Assembly: GCA_033675545.1 (NCBI GenBank)
Contig: JAWDGP010005762.1
Span: forward strand, 591,001-655,000
Length of the DNA: 64,000 bases
Reading direction: 5' to 3'
DNA from: Elysia crispata
Taxonomy: Eukaryota; Mollusca; Gastropoda; Plakobranchidae
The position numbers were made by a program, and so were the translations under genes. Numbering within the stretch: the stretch's first letter is position 1; each line of letters starts with the position of its first letter. Below are positions 12,718 through 23,400 of the stretch, piece after piece. Under the pieces are notes generated by a model, which had not been told where the DNA came from, did not search any database, and was given only the letters and a program-made list of their open reading frames with translations.

Positions 12718-13012
12718 TATGGTAGAGCTCATTAGTGTAATGATAGGCTTTCAGTGTAAATGATTGAAAAGCGCTTGCTTCTGTGAGATTTGAACCATTG
12801 ACTTACAGATGTGCGGCTGTCACCTTGTCACTCAAAGAGCACATGTGTCATACCAAAACACCACCAAGCTGCCTTAAAGGAGAAGTCAAAACGACAGTTT
12901 TAATGTTTGAACCACACAGAATCAAGCATTTTTCAATCATTTACAGTCTAAACCTTTCCTAATACTAAATTATAACCACTGCTGAGCACACCAACACCTT
13001 AAGCTCTCTATA
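12718..13012. mobile_element. second, diverged fold-back element with tRNA-like core
   Basis: The arms share GTAAATGATTGAAAA followed by GCTTG.TTCTGTG, in inverted orientation at about 12756-12786 and 12925-12950. The outer arms are more diverged. On the minus strand, about 12873-12781 is tRNA-like, with an A-box-like TTGGTGGTGTTTTGG and a B-box GGTTCAAATCTC. Shared words with the 6978-7274 element (CTCTTTGAGTG, CACTGCTGAGCAC) support a common family. No open reading frame. Confidence 0.6.
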
Positions 13013-13640
13013 TAACCTGTTTTTGATAAGCAGGATTTGTTGCTTTTTCAGGACATAAAGAGGCAAGTACATGTATTATAAGGTAAAAAAAACAACAATT
13101 TCATTTAAATGAATGAAGAGATGCATTGGAAGTTATTTTAATTTTAGAAGGCAATATTTCAACGTACAACACAGCCGAAATCCATATTTTGCTGGGGTGG
13201 GAGGTGGGAGTCGTGGATATAAGCTTATATTGAGGTTACTTCAGAAATAGCCAAAAAAGAGAAGTACAACTGTCATGCAGAACACAATCATACCAAAAGA
13301 AAAAGTACAGATCAAATTTTGCTGAGACATCCATCCGCCCTACTAAATTAGCACATTCACCAGGCCTGGCAATCAGTCTTCATTTTCCCTGTTAAAATTA
13401 ACGGCCACTTCTACATGATACCAGTGGCACTGACCATGACCGACTGGATTCCAGTTATATTCGACAGAGATGTGACAAAGAGAGGGGTGAGACACTGTTA
13501 AAGACCACAGCCCCTTGTGTTCCAGAGAGTCAGTACCATGTTTCTAGACCAGTACCAGCTACATGTAGATAGATAGTACTGGCAGACATCGAGAAGAAGG
13601 ACTGTTGTGAGGTATCAGGGAGCACAAGACGGATAGGCGG
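13013..13640. other. no gene recognised
   Basis: This stretch is less AT-rich than its surroundings, but stops interrupt all six frames. No family was recognised. It borders the CpG/CCAAT patch that follows. Confidence 0.4.
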
Positions 13641-13845
13641 CTCACAGCTTCAGAGTACCGCGCGGCCGGAAATGGAATTCGTTTTCTTCATAGTCTAGAT
13701 TGCACCTTTTTTTTTAATTTTTAAAGGTCGGCTCAGGAAAAGCTCTAACTGATTTGCCAGGGCGAGGGTGCTATTTCGCGCCAATCATGATCCACAAAAC
13801 AGAGCTCTTGAACCAATCGGTCGGCCCATTTACTCAATTTATAGG
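13640..13845. promoter_or_regulatory. CpG/CCAAT-rich promoter-like patch without a gene
   Basis: A local GC-rich island holds ACCGCGCGGCCGG near 13656. Two CCAAT boxes follow (GCGCCAATCATG near 13780 and GAACCAATCGG near 13812). The cluster stands out against AT-rich surroundings. No exon could be assigned on either side, and the next 400 bp are TA and AGT arrays. It could be an orphan promoter, the 5' end of an unrecognised gene, or a chance cluster. Confidence 0.3.
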
Positions 13846-13856
13846 CGTCTTTCACC

Positions 13857-14196
<340 letters not shown>

Positions 14197-15232
14197 TGTG
14201 GACACTATGAACAATCCTGCAAAATTGTCCAATCTTGGCTATATGCCTACTCCCTACTCAATAGAGTTTGTCTCTCCACTCTACAGGTTCGGTGTAATAA
14301 ATGATGAAATGTTATGTGTGTGTATGAAAGTGTCAGTTGTCCGACAAGGCCAAGAATTCGTTTTGTTTTAATGGTGAACTTAGCGAATTCCAACTAAGCT
14401 ATCGGTGTGACAAACTATGAGTAATGTGGCTAGTGGTAAAGCACGACAGGTAAGTGTGCAGGAAATAAAAACTATACTGATGTAAGTTTTTATCGTTTCT
14501 TTAATTGCAGTCGACAAAACAAAATTAAGATAAAAAAAAATAACTTGTCCAATCTGAAACTAGAACCCAATTAAAACCTAACTAAAAAAAAAAAAATAAA
14601 ATAAAACCCAAACTCAAAATCCAAACTTATAAACCCAGTCAGTAGCTCTCATACAGCCGCTGAAAGAAAATTACAAAACCGAAACACGCTATCTCATACA
14701 AATGCATGTATACAAAATATTAGTTTAGCGATTAGCCACTCAACAAAGTGATGATCCAACATTACCCATCTAGTAAGATCATTACAACCGCTGTCAAACT
14801 TTAATCTTAGCCTGTACTCAAATTAGCGTCCATTCCAATAACAAAATGCTTTACACTACCAACTTTACATGTAATCACGATTCACTTTTTCATATCGCAA
14901 CTACTGAAGTTTACATGTGTTATCATCATGCATGTCACGATCTATAAATCATATCATCACCACAACGTAAGTTACTCCTATAAACAGATAGTATGGGCGA
15001 CAACCGTTATGTTACCATTATATCTCTGCTCTGTTAGTTTATACAAACATAGGTGTAATTACAAAAGTAGCAGTTCTCTTCCGTGATGCAAATTAACAAT
15101 CATAAATACAGTACTATCAATCTGACAAGGCTTGGATGTGCGCCGCCTATGTGACGCTACATCTCTATAGTTGAAAAATTGAAAAATAAAACTCTTCTTC
15201 TCTGCAATATTAATTTTTATTTCCTCGTCTCG

Positions 15233-15234
<2 letters not shown>
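14197..15234. other. no gene recognised
   Basis: AT-rich sequence. A frame beginning MNNPAKLSNLGYMPTPYSIE at 14208 runs into a possible GT donor near 14285, but no homologue was recognised. The remainder is A-rich, with no RNA or repeat structure noted. Confidence 0.4.

Positions 15235-15305
<71 letters not shown>
15235..15305. repeat. (TA)n microsatellite
   Basis: About 35 uninterrupted TA units. Confidence 0.97.
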
Positions 15306-15307
<2 letters not shown>

Positions 15308-15430
15308 TCGTTATTAAGTTTTAGTTATAGTATATTTGATTTAGAAATAAAATAGAATTGTCTACAACAGATTATAAAATACATTTGGATTGTTTACGTC
15401 ATCGAGTAAAAGCTATAAAATTCCTACGTT

Positions 15431-15495
15431 GATGCGTGGGTTCGAAACTAGAGCTGTACCAAACCAAGGCGCTACCTTCATGCTGAGCAACCAAT
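15431..15495 (-). mobile_element. tRNA-like SINE head, diverged
   Basis: The minus strand reads GGTTGCTCAGCATGAAGG (A-box position), then about 35 bases on AGTTTCGAACCC (B-box, close to the GGTTCGANNCC consensus). The cloverleaf stems are incomplete, which argues against an active tRNA gene. Confidence 0.45.
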
Positions 15496-15600
15496 GCAAT
15501 GGGTGCTAACACATGGCCCATGTCACTTCGCATCTCAAGAAGAAAAGAGAGGGAGGGATGGGGAACAGATGGACGGTTTTAATTAGCAGAGAGAGAAAGA

Positions 15601-15750
<150 letters not shown>

Positions 15751-16162
15751 CAAAGGCTCGACAAGTGGCTATGAAATCTAATTGCTAGATCCCAACATCT
15801 CTTTTGCCAAACTGAGGAGAAGATCTGGAGTAGAATCTAGATGAAAAAAAAAATCTGTTTTTTTTTTAAAACGCATTAAATTAAAATGTTTTTAGTTTTT
15901 AGCTGTAGGACGTTGGGGACACAGCGAAATTCAAGCCAGCATGGCCACTTCGTTCGGTTCTTTTCGACTCTTACAATCATGTAATCATTAGGTTATCGCC
16001 AATGGTATTCTGGACATCTTCGTCATCAAAGTCGTTGTTGTTGTTGTTGCAGTTGTTATTTTCCTTCTTCTTCATCTTCGACGAGTACCAGAATGACCAA
16101 AGATATTATAAGTTTTCCTTCGCTCCACTAATCTAAAACTAGTAAAAGAGTTACCCCAGGTT

Positions 16163-16650
16163 TGTAGAGACAGAAACACTAGAATTCGATACTACAGAGA
16201 TGTTCTTGTTTTATTATGCTGATTTATAAAAAAAGAAACACATGAATTCGATTCTACAGTAATCAAGATGTATTTTTATGTTAATTCATAGAGATTGAAA
16301 TACTTTAGTTCCATTTTACAGTGACAATGTTGAATTATTATGCTGATATGTAGAAAAAAAAATTTAGAAATCGATTCTAAAGTAATGATTTTGTATTATT
16401 ATGCTGGTTCATGGAGATAGAAACACTAGAATTCAATTTACAGTAATGATCTTGTTTTATTATACTGGTTTATACTGATAGAAACACTAGAATTCGATTC
16501 TACAGTGATGATATTCTATTATTATGCAGGTTGATGGGGATAGAAAAACTAGAGTTCGATTCTACATTGATGATTTTGTATTATTAAGCTGGTTTAGAGA
16601 GATAGAAACACTAGAATTCGATTCTACAGTTACGGCATTGTATTATTAAG
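16163..16650. repeat. diverged tandem repeat, period about 59 bp, about 8 copies
   Basis: The recurrent core is GAAACACTAGAATTCGATTC followed by TACAGT.ATGAT, TTGTATTATTATGCTGGTT and ATAGAGATA. Copies differ by several substitutions and small gaps, so the array is old. It ends where the Tigger transposase fragment begins and may be a host satellite or internal repeat of the transposon. Confidence 0.8.
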
Positions 16651-16654
16651 TTTT

Positions 16655-17889
16655 TGTCCTGACTGTCTGAGCGTGCCACGAGATGCTGCGGGTGGTCAGG
16701 CAAGTAAACACACGGTACCAAGATCGACACACTGGTCAGTTTTGTTTCCTGCTGCCTCTGTTTGTCATCGCCAAGACTGCCAAGCCTCGTTGTTTCAACA
16801 ACGTTAAAAATCTGCCGCTGGATTATGCTGCAAACAAGAAAGCCTGGATGACAAGTGACTTGTTTGTCTCCTGGCTGCGAAAGCTGGACAAAAAGTACCT
16901 GCTGTCTATTGCCATGATAGTGGACAACTGCCCAGCGCATCCAGACATTGACAATTTAAAGGCTGTCAAGTTTGTGTTTTTGCCTCCAAATACAACAAAC
17001 ATTCTTCAGCCTTGCGACCAAGGCATCATAAACAGCTTCAAGCGTCTTTACAGGCAGGCTGTTGTGCAACGCTACCTGGTGCACATAGATACTGGGTCCC
17101 CAACGACACTTAACATCTCTGTCTTGGAGGCCCCTGTACATCATGAAAAAGGCTTGGGATGTCAGCGCTACAGTGGTGGAAAACTGTTTTCGCCATGCGG
17201 GATTCTCCACAGAAGGGAAAATCACAGAGAGTGAGATCACAACGAGAGGCGTTGCGGAGGAAGACAAGGATCTTGGCTCTCTCTTAGGTCGCCTGAAGGA
17301 TGTTGTTACAGTGGAGGCAACACTAGATGCATTCATCAGTGTTGATGGTGATGTCCCCACTACAGCATCCAATAGATCGCTGCTGACCTCCGAGATGGAG
17401 AGTCAGATGACGAAGCTGAAGAGGAGACTGTCCCCACCACTTCAGCAGAAGCCAGGTCAGCGCTTCTGACTTTAAAAATTTTTTATCCACGAACAAGGCA
17501 CAGACGACCTGCGCAATGCAATTTGGTCTCTTGAGTTTAAGATTGAAGACCATATTGTCAGGAGAGCCTAACAAACTGTTATCACAGACTATTTTAAGAG
17601 CAAGTCAGCCATATAAAAATGCCAAACATTGTCTTTCCCATACCCTAACCCTTAAAACAACGGCCCTTTTAAGGGAAAAAAAAAGACTTTAGAAAACCGG
17701 GGGTTAAGGGGAGGGGGCCAATAGTATTAGCAAGAAAATAGTAGGGAACTCCCATTTGAGTAATTTTTCAAACAAGGGAGGTAACCGTTTATATCTTGTC
17801 CCTGTTCTCATTCATTCATAAATGCCCCTTTTTTGTAATTCGAAGTTTTCATGCATTCCCAACCAATTCGAATTATGAGATTTCCACTG
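16655..17889 (+). mobile_element. Tigger/jerky-type DNA transposon, 5'-truncated, broken transposase and right terminal repeat
   Basis: The longest frame (from 16683) matches the C-terminal half of a DDE_1 (pogo/Tigger, jerky-like) transposase. It shows AKTAKPRCFNNVKNLPLDY, ANKKAWMTSDLFVSWLRKLD, then the second catalytic aspartate in MIVDNCPAHP and the third in LPPNTTNILQPCDQGII. A typical CENP-B/DNA-binding N-terminus and the first aspartate (NADETG-type motif) are absent. A frameshift near 17130-17145 passes the reading to MKKAWDVSATVVENCFRHAGF, and another follows near 17460-17490 before FKIEDHIVRRA. The right end at 17818-17889 has the pogo-like terminal repeat (its inverse begins CAGTGGAAATCTCATAATTC) followed by a TA target dinucleotide. 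No left end was found. Dead copy. Confidence 0.82.
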
Positions 17890-18159
17890 TAATTTGATGT
17901 CATTGATGTTATGTCTTAGTCTTAAAACTGTTTACACAAAACTAGGGAAATGGTGATTTTTTTTTGGTCCTCCTGAAAAATTTACAAAATGTCGCTTACA
18001 CTGTTACAGAAGTGTTATACGTCGATGGGCTTCCTTTGGTTTGGTCTGTGCATTTTAACAAAATTCGAAAATTTATGTCTGCATGTATTTTTCTAATTTT
18101 CATGACATGCTAGCGTTAAAAAATGCTGCACATGACAGCTAGATACAGTGTGCATATAT

Positions 18160-18475
18160 CAGTTATTTCTTTGGAGCGTATTCTAGTTTTGAACTTGTGC
18201 TTCTTGTTTCCAATAACTGAATAGGATAAAGATCTTTGAAATGGTAATCAAAGATTGGTTCAGATTGTTCAATGTTTGCTCCCTGTGTCTGCTTTAAGTA
18301 GGATACAGTACATGTAGTTGTGCACATGTAATTACTACTACTAGTGTTCAAGCAATTACTTCCGAGTATTTCTAAGAAAATCACATGTATAATTTGTGGA
18401 ATGATATAAGGCAATTTTGTATAAGCATAAAAAGTCAATGTTGAACCTGAAGGGTCTTGCTGCCATTTTTCATTT
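18160..18475. repeat. direct duplication, copy 1 (about 300 bp)
   Basis: The segment from CAGTTATTTCTTTGGAGC to GTTGAACCTGAAGGGTCTTG recurs at 18838-19138 in the same order with about 10% differences and small gaps. It is noncoding and of unknown origin. Confidence 0.85.
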
Positions 18476-18837
18476 TTACATTAGTAATAGTATTTCTATG
18501 AGCAGGAAATACATGTAGTTTACATTTTGGATGAAACCATCACTAGTTTTACAGTGCAATGTCTGGAAGGGGTAGCAGGATGCCAACACCTGTAACATTG
18601 TATTGTCTGCCTAAGTTCTAATGATCAAAGTGAAACTTTTTTTTTATGTACCTGTTTATCTCCCATCATGTCATAATTAATTTGTCATCCCAAACTGCTA
18701 GTGCTAGCATCTGAGCAATTAGGTTGAAAAAAAATATGATCGAGACACAAAAACGCAGTCCCATCGAGAAAGTAATAAAAGTATCCTCTCACTCCTCAAG
18801 CCATTGTATAGAAATGTCATATTAGTCATAACTGTTT

Positions 18838-19138
18838 CAGTTATTTCTTTGGAGCCTATCCTACAGTTTTGAACTTGTGCTTCATGTTTCCAATAACTGA
18901 ATAAGATAAAGATCTTTGAAATAGTAATCAAAGATTGATTCAGATTGTTCAATGTTTGCTCTCAGTAGAATACATGTACATGTAGTTGCGTACATGTAAT
19001 TACTAATGTTCAATTACTTCCGAGTATTTTTTAAGAAAGATATCACATAAAATATATAATCTGTGGAATGATTTAAGGCAATTTTCTGTAAGCATAAAAA
19101 GTCAAAGTTGAACCTGAAGTCTTGCTGTCATTTTTCAT
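18838..19138. repeat. direct duplication, copy 2 (about 300 bp)
   Basis: Second copy of 18160-18475, 678 bp downstream in the same orientation. It shares CAATAACTGAATAAGATAAA and the closing TTGCTGTCATTTTTCAT. The spacer is not duplicated. Confidence 0.85.
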
Positions 19139-20457
19139 ATTGTTTCAGTGTACCTAAACATATGGGTTTTTTTTTGCATTTCTAATCTTTCATTCGGCAG
19201 CCAGTATTTGTTTCCCTGAAGTTTTCCTACAAATTCATCCAGTTCTGTGAATGAGATTTATGCTTTCTAAATTCCATTACAATTTTTACATGTATTATGT
19301 TATCTTTGTTCTTGTGTACATTATGTATTCGGTAATACAAAGACTACAGAATTTATTTTCATTCATTCACCCTGTTGACTTGCGTTGTAATTGCCAACAT
19401 TAGCCTCAATCATACTTTACTGTTTACACAAGCATCACCAATTAACATTTCAAACACGGTTTTCTTTCTTTACTTTGATGAACATTGGACAGCAAAAAAT
19501 ATCCCATCACAAGGACTTGGCTTTCAATGACCTTTGAAATAAAACATACCCCTCAGCTAGGAGTGGTACATGTATAGATGCACTTTTCACTACAATAGAT
19601 GTGAAATAGTACTGTTCTTATAATAAAGATCTTGTAGACAAAATCATGTATAAATCATTAAGAAAAGGCCAAAATTGCTTTGCCAAGAATGATCTGTCCA
19701 ACACTAATTACAGAATCTATGAGCAAATGATGTCAGCCAGAACAAGCATAGATTGTAACAGCCCTCAGTCATTCAAGAAATAGCCTTTGGCTAGCCCTGT
19801 TTTCTTACACTCTTGAAACAAATGCCAAGACTTCCCCCTTTTTCTTCAAGCAAAATAATCCAGTTTACGTTTGTCAATTCAAAAGAAGTTTTTGTGCTTG
19901 ACCTAGTGCTATAGATTTTCTTCACAGAAAAAAACAAAAAACATTATTTTCTCCAATTAACAAAGTAGATCCATGTCTTTCCCTAATGTTCTAATGAAAG
20001 AGCTGATGATAGACGTCTTTGTTATGAGAAAATCAGAAAAATCAGCACCAAACAATGACCATTGTCCATTTGAGATCGAGAGTCAGATTGTGATGGTGAA
20101 GTGGGATGTTGATGGTGAAAAAATTGATATGGCTGTAGAGTCAGCCTGAAGTGAAAGAGAAGTCTTAAAAAACTGGCTTACAGCCATAAAACTTTCGTTT
20201 TATTAAAAATTCAAAATCTATAATTTTTTTTTTTAAAGTTTATTTCATAATTTTATCTTGTTTTGTTTGTAATACTTTTTTAAAGTATAGACCTATTCTT
20301 TGTACAGAGTTACGTCCCCTCTCACACTGGTCACAGGGTCAGGGCTTTACCTGAGCGGGAGTGACTTGGGTGAGGTTGAGTTAATATACATCAGATTTAT
20401 AAGTCATGTTTACAACAGCATGAAATAACAAAATTCTTTGATCTGTTTTCCATTAAC
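19139..20457. other. no gene recognised (downstream flank of RPL8)
   Basis: AT-rich sequence. One 58-codon plus-strand frame at 19973-20149 (ending KWDVDGEKIDMAVESA) looks protein-like in composition but has no recognised family, splice partner or promoter. Confidence 0.4.
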
Positions 20458-20463
20458 TTTATT
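20458..20463 (-). promoter_or_regulatory. RPL8 poly(A) signal
   Basis: The minus strand reads AATAAA 24 bases after the RPL8 stop codon. Such a short 3' UTR is typical of ribosomal protein genes. Confidence 0.8.
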
Positions 20464-20486
20464 GTGACGATAGAATTTAATAACAT

Positions 20487-23400
20487 TTATTCCTTGTCCT
20501 TGGCCAGTTGTTTGGTACCTCTCAGTCTACCAGTACGACGGGCAGCAATAAGACCAACCTGAGGAGAGGGACCAAAGACAATCATTTATCTCTACCTTCA
20601 AACACCACTAATATTGTTAATAATGCAAGAGTTTAGCGATTATGTCTGAAACTCACCCGACAAGAATAACAGGTGTTCTTGGCTGCCCTATTACTTCCCT
20701 GCACTCAAGAGAATATTCGGTTTTAACTATGTATGTTGGTTTTTCTTGCCACACCAACATTGAGAAGTCAAATTCAATTTTCATTTATATTTGCCAAGTT
20801 GTGAAACTAGATCTAGATGCTGTAAATTTTTGGCTATTGAAAAAAGTTACACCTGATCTAGATCTAAATCTAAGCCTCTGGACTAGATCTAAATCTGGGC
20901 AATGAGTGGATTCTCCAACCTTTCTTTTGTTGTTTTTTTTTTCCTGACTGAAGGATATAAAAAATTTTTTTCAACAAAATTATGCGCCAGTGTTTCTGAA
21001 AATGTGGGGAATTTCGTTGTCAAACCATTTATAACTAGAAAGTTCATAAAAAAAAAAAAAAAAAAAAAAAATAAGTCTCTGTCCTAAACTATTATGCAGT
21101 GCAGTTTAGATACATACCGATTAACAGTAACACAGCAAATTTTATGCTTTAGTAGTGAGAATGATTTTTTTTTTTTAAATATGATCCTTTAGGTTTGTAT
21201 TACCTAAAAAAAGCCAGCGGCACATAGTTTTTTTTTCATACAGGGGCCAGTGCTGAGTGAGTTTAGCAATAGTCCATCCCAACTCATCAGCAGTAAAATA
21301 GTATCTTACAGCATTATAACTGCTTGGGGTTCAAAAACCAATGGACCTTTTTGCTCAGATCATGTCTCATCAACAACAATCAGGTCAAAGTGAAGAAAAA
21401 CTAGTATTCATCATGGCAAAAAGGATCCCTTGTAATTCATGCTGAAGAATCAAACACAAATAATGCAAAACAAAACGAACCTTTCTACCAGCTGGTGTGT
21501 CTCTCCTGACAGTGGAAGCTTTACCAATATGCTGATGGTTACCACCACCATGAGGATGCTCAACAGGCTGATAAGGGCAAAGAATTAAAAAAAAAAAAGG
21601 TAAGTTACACATTTCATCAAATGCCTGCTACTTATAGTGTTTATACTCCAAAATGCATGAACATGGTACTCTTTTTTCAAATACAATTAAAAAAAAAAAA
21701 TAACAAACCGCCAGCAAGGCATTGCCACTAGCTTTTTGCCAGCAAATCAAATGTCTTGCACACATATAAAACAGTTTATACAATGCAATATAAGGGCCAA
21801 TTACAGAAACTAAAATGATTATTTGCCATCAGTTAAGCCATGCTGTATCAACATGAAGTATCAGAGGAAACATTTCATCATTGGCAAATATCAAATCTGA
21901 ATTTTAAGGAAGTTTTATATATGTAATTAATAAACAACTTTGAGGGACTTAATTTTTTATTACATGTAACTAATATTAGACAAACCATGGTCAAATTGGA
22001 GGTTGAAGAAAATTACAGGTCCTCAATTTTTACAATAAAAACCAAGTGGAAAGCAGTCCACAAATACTCAGGCAGTTTAGAATTTTGCAGTGATATGTGT
22101 AAATCAAGTGAAAGTGTTTTAAGACTTGTTTACATTTCAAAATAAAGGTATATGCTCTTTAATTACTTACGTTCATGGCAACACCTCTAACTTTAGGCCA
22201 GCAGTTCCTCTTTGCCCTGTACTTATGGTATGCACGTCCAGCCTTCAACATCGGCTTATCAATACGTCCTCCACCAGCAACAATTCCTATTAAAATTTAA
22301 AGATATATGAACGTTACATGCATGACAGACACTTTTGACAAATATTTAAGTAATCATAATCATATTTCAGGCACTGCCTTCACTAAACCCTACCACACAC
22401 CATAAAGATCCAAGCTCACTTTTTAATAGATCTTGAAATTTTAAATAAATGCAAAATAATATATATTACATATGAATAATTTCATAGGGCTATGATTTCA
22501 AAACTAATGTTGGTTTTTGTTTTTTTTTTAAATGAGCCTATAGGCTGGATTTATTTAAGCCCCACATACTTTTACAGGAGCTATGTATTTGTTATCTACA
22601 GAGAGTTTTATTGGGGATGGCAGAAAGGATTCCCAACTAGAACAATGGAATAATATTTGTTACAATTGAAACATCATCCTTTTTAGAAGTGCTAAGTTAT
22701 ACAATGTTTTTTTCTTCTAAAATGTAGTTTAAGCTTCTCTTCATGATAAAAGATTTGCTTTTGTGTTTTGCTATGGTGAAAAATATTAAATAAAGTTATA
22801 GTTGTTTTTATACCAGTATATTCACAGATAGTTTACTTATTTCATCATGTCTACTTATGACAAATATACAGTAGAGTCCGTGAACAAAGAGCTTGAAGAT
22901 TTACATTAAAACAACCTTGCACTAACAGAGCAAGAATTTTCACCTACAGTATTGCACCTTTTGATCCACGACCTTTCACCCATGCACTCACAAACAACCC
23001 CTCCTTATAAGTGATCAAAAATAATATTGTTGGTACAAAAAAATAACTGTTCCTCATTTACAACCTCCCATCCCCCATTTCTTAAAATAGCAAATTGAGA
23101 ATAAGGACAAAACCTGTATATTGTGGGACAATAGTTGCTGTCATGGTAGAATTATGGATATGACCAAGATATTACCACATAGCAGTAATAGTGGATTTGT
23201 GTTTTTTACGACAAAATTTATATTAAAAAAAAAAAAAGAATTATTTCATGAGCATCAACTAACGGAAAATTCAGACATCTTTTGCAAAAGTTCAGAAAGG
23301 TAATGCATAAAACCATTAAAATTAACATAAAAAAACAAACACATATATCAATTTTGAAATGTGGAAAAAGGAAAGCCAAGAGAGTTCATGAACATAATAT

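Noticed and set aside
19973-20149. 58-codon plus-strand frame ending KIDMAVESA
   Set aside because: Composition is protein-like, but there is no recognised family, promoter or splice partner, and the length is within chance.
22785-22860. Possible C/D snoRNA with an ATGATGA box in the fourth RPL8 intron
   Set aside because: No D box or closing stem at a suitable distance on the minus strand.
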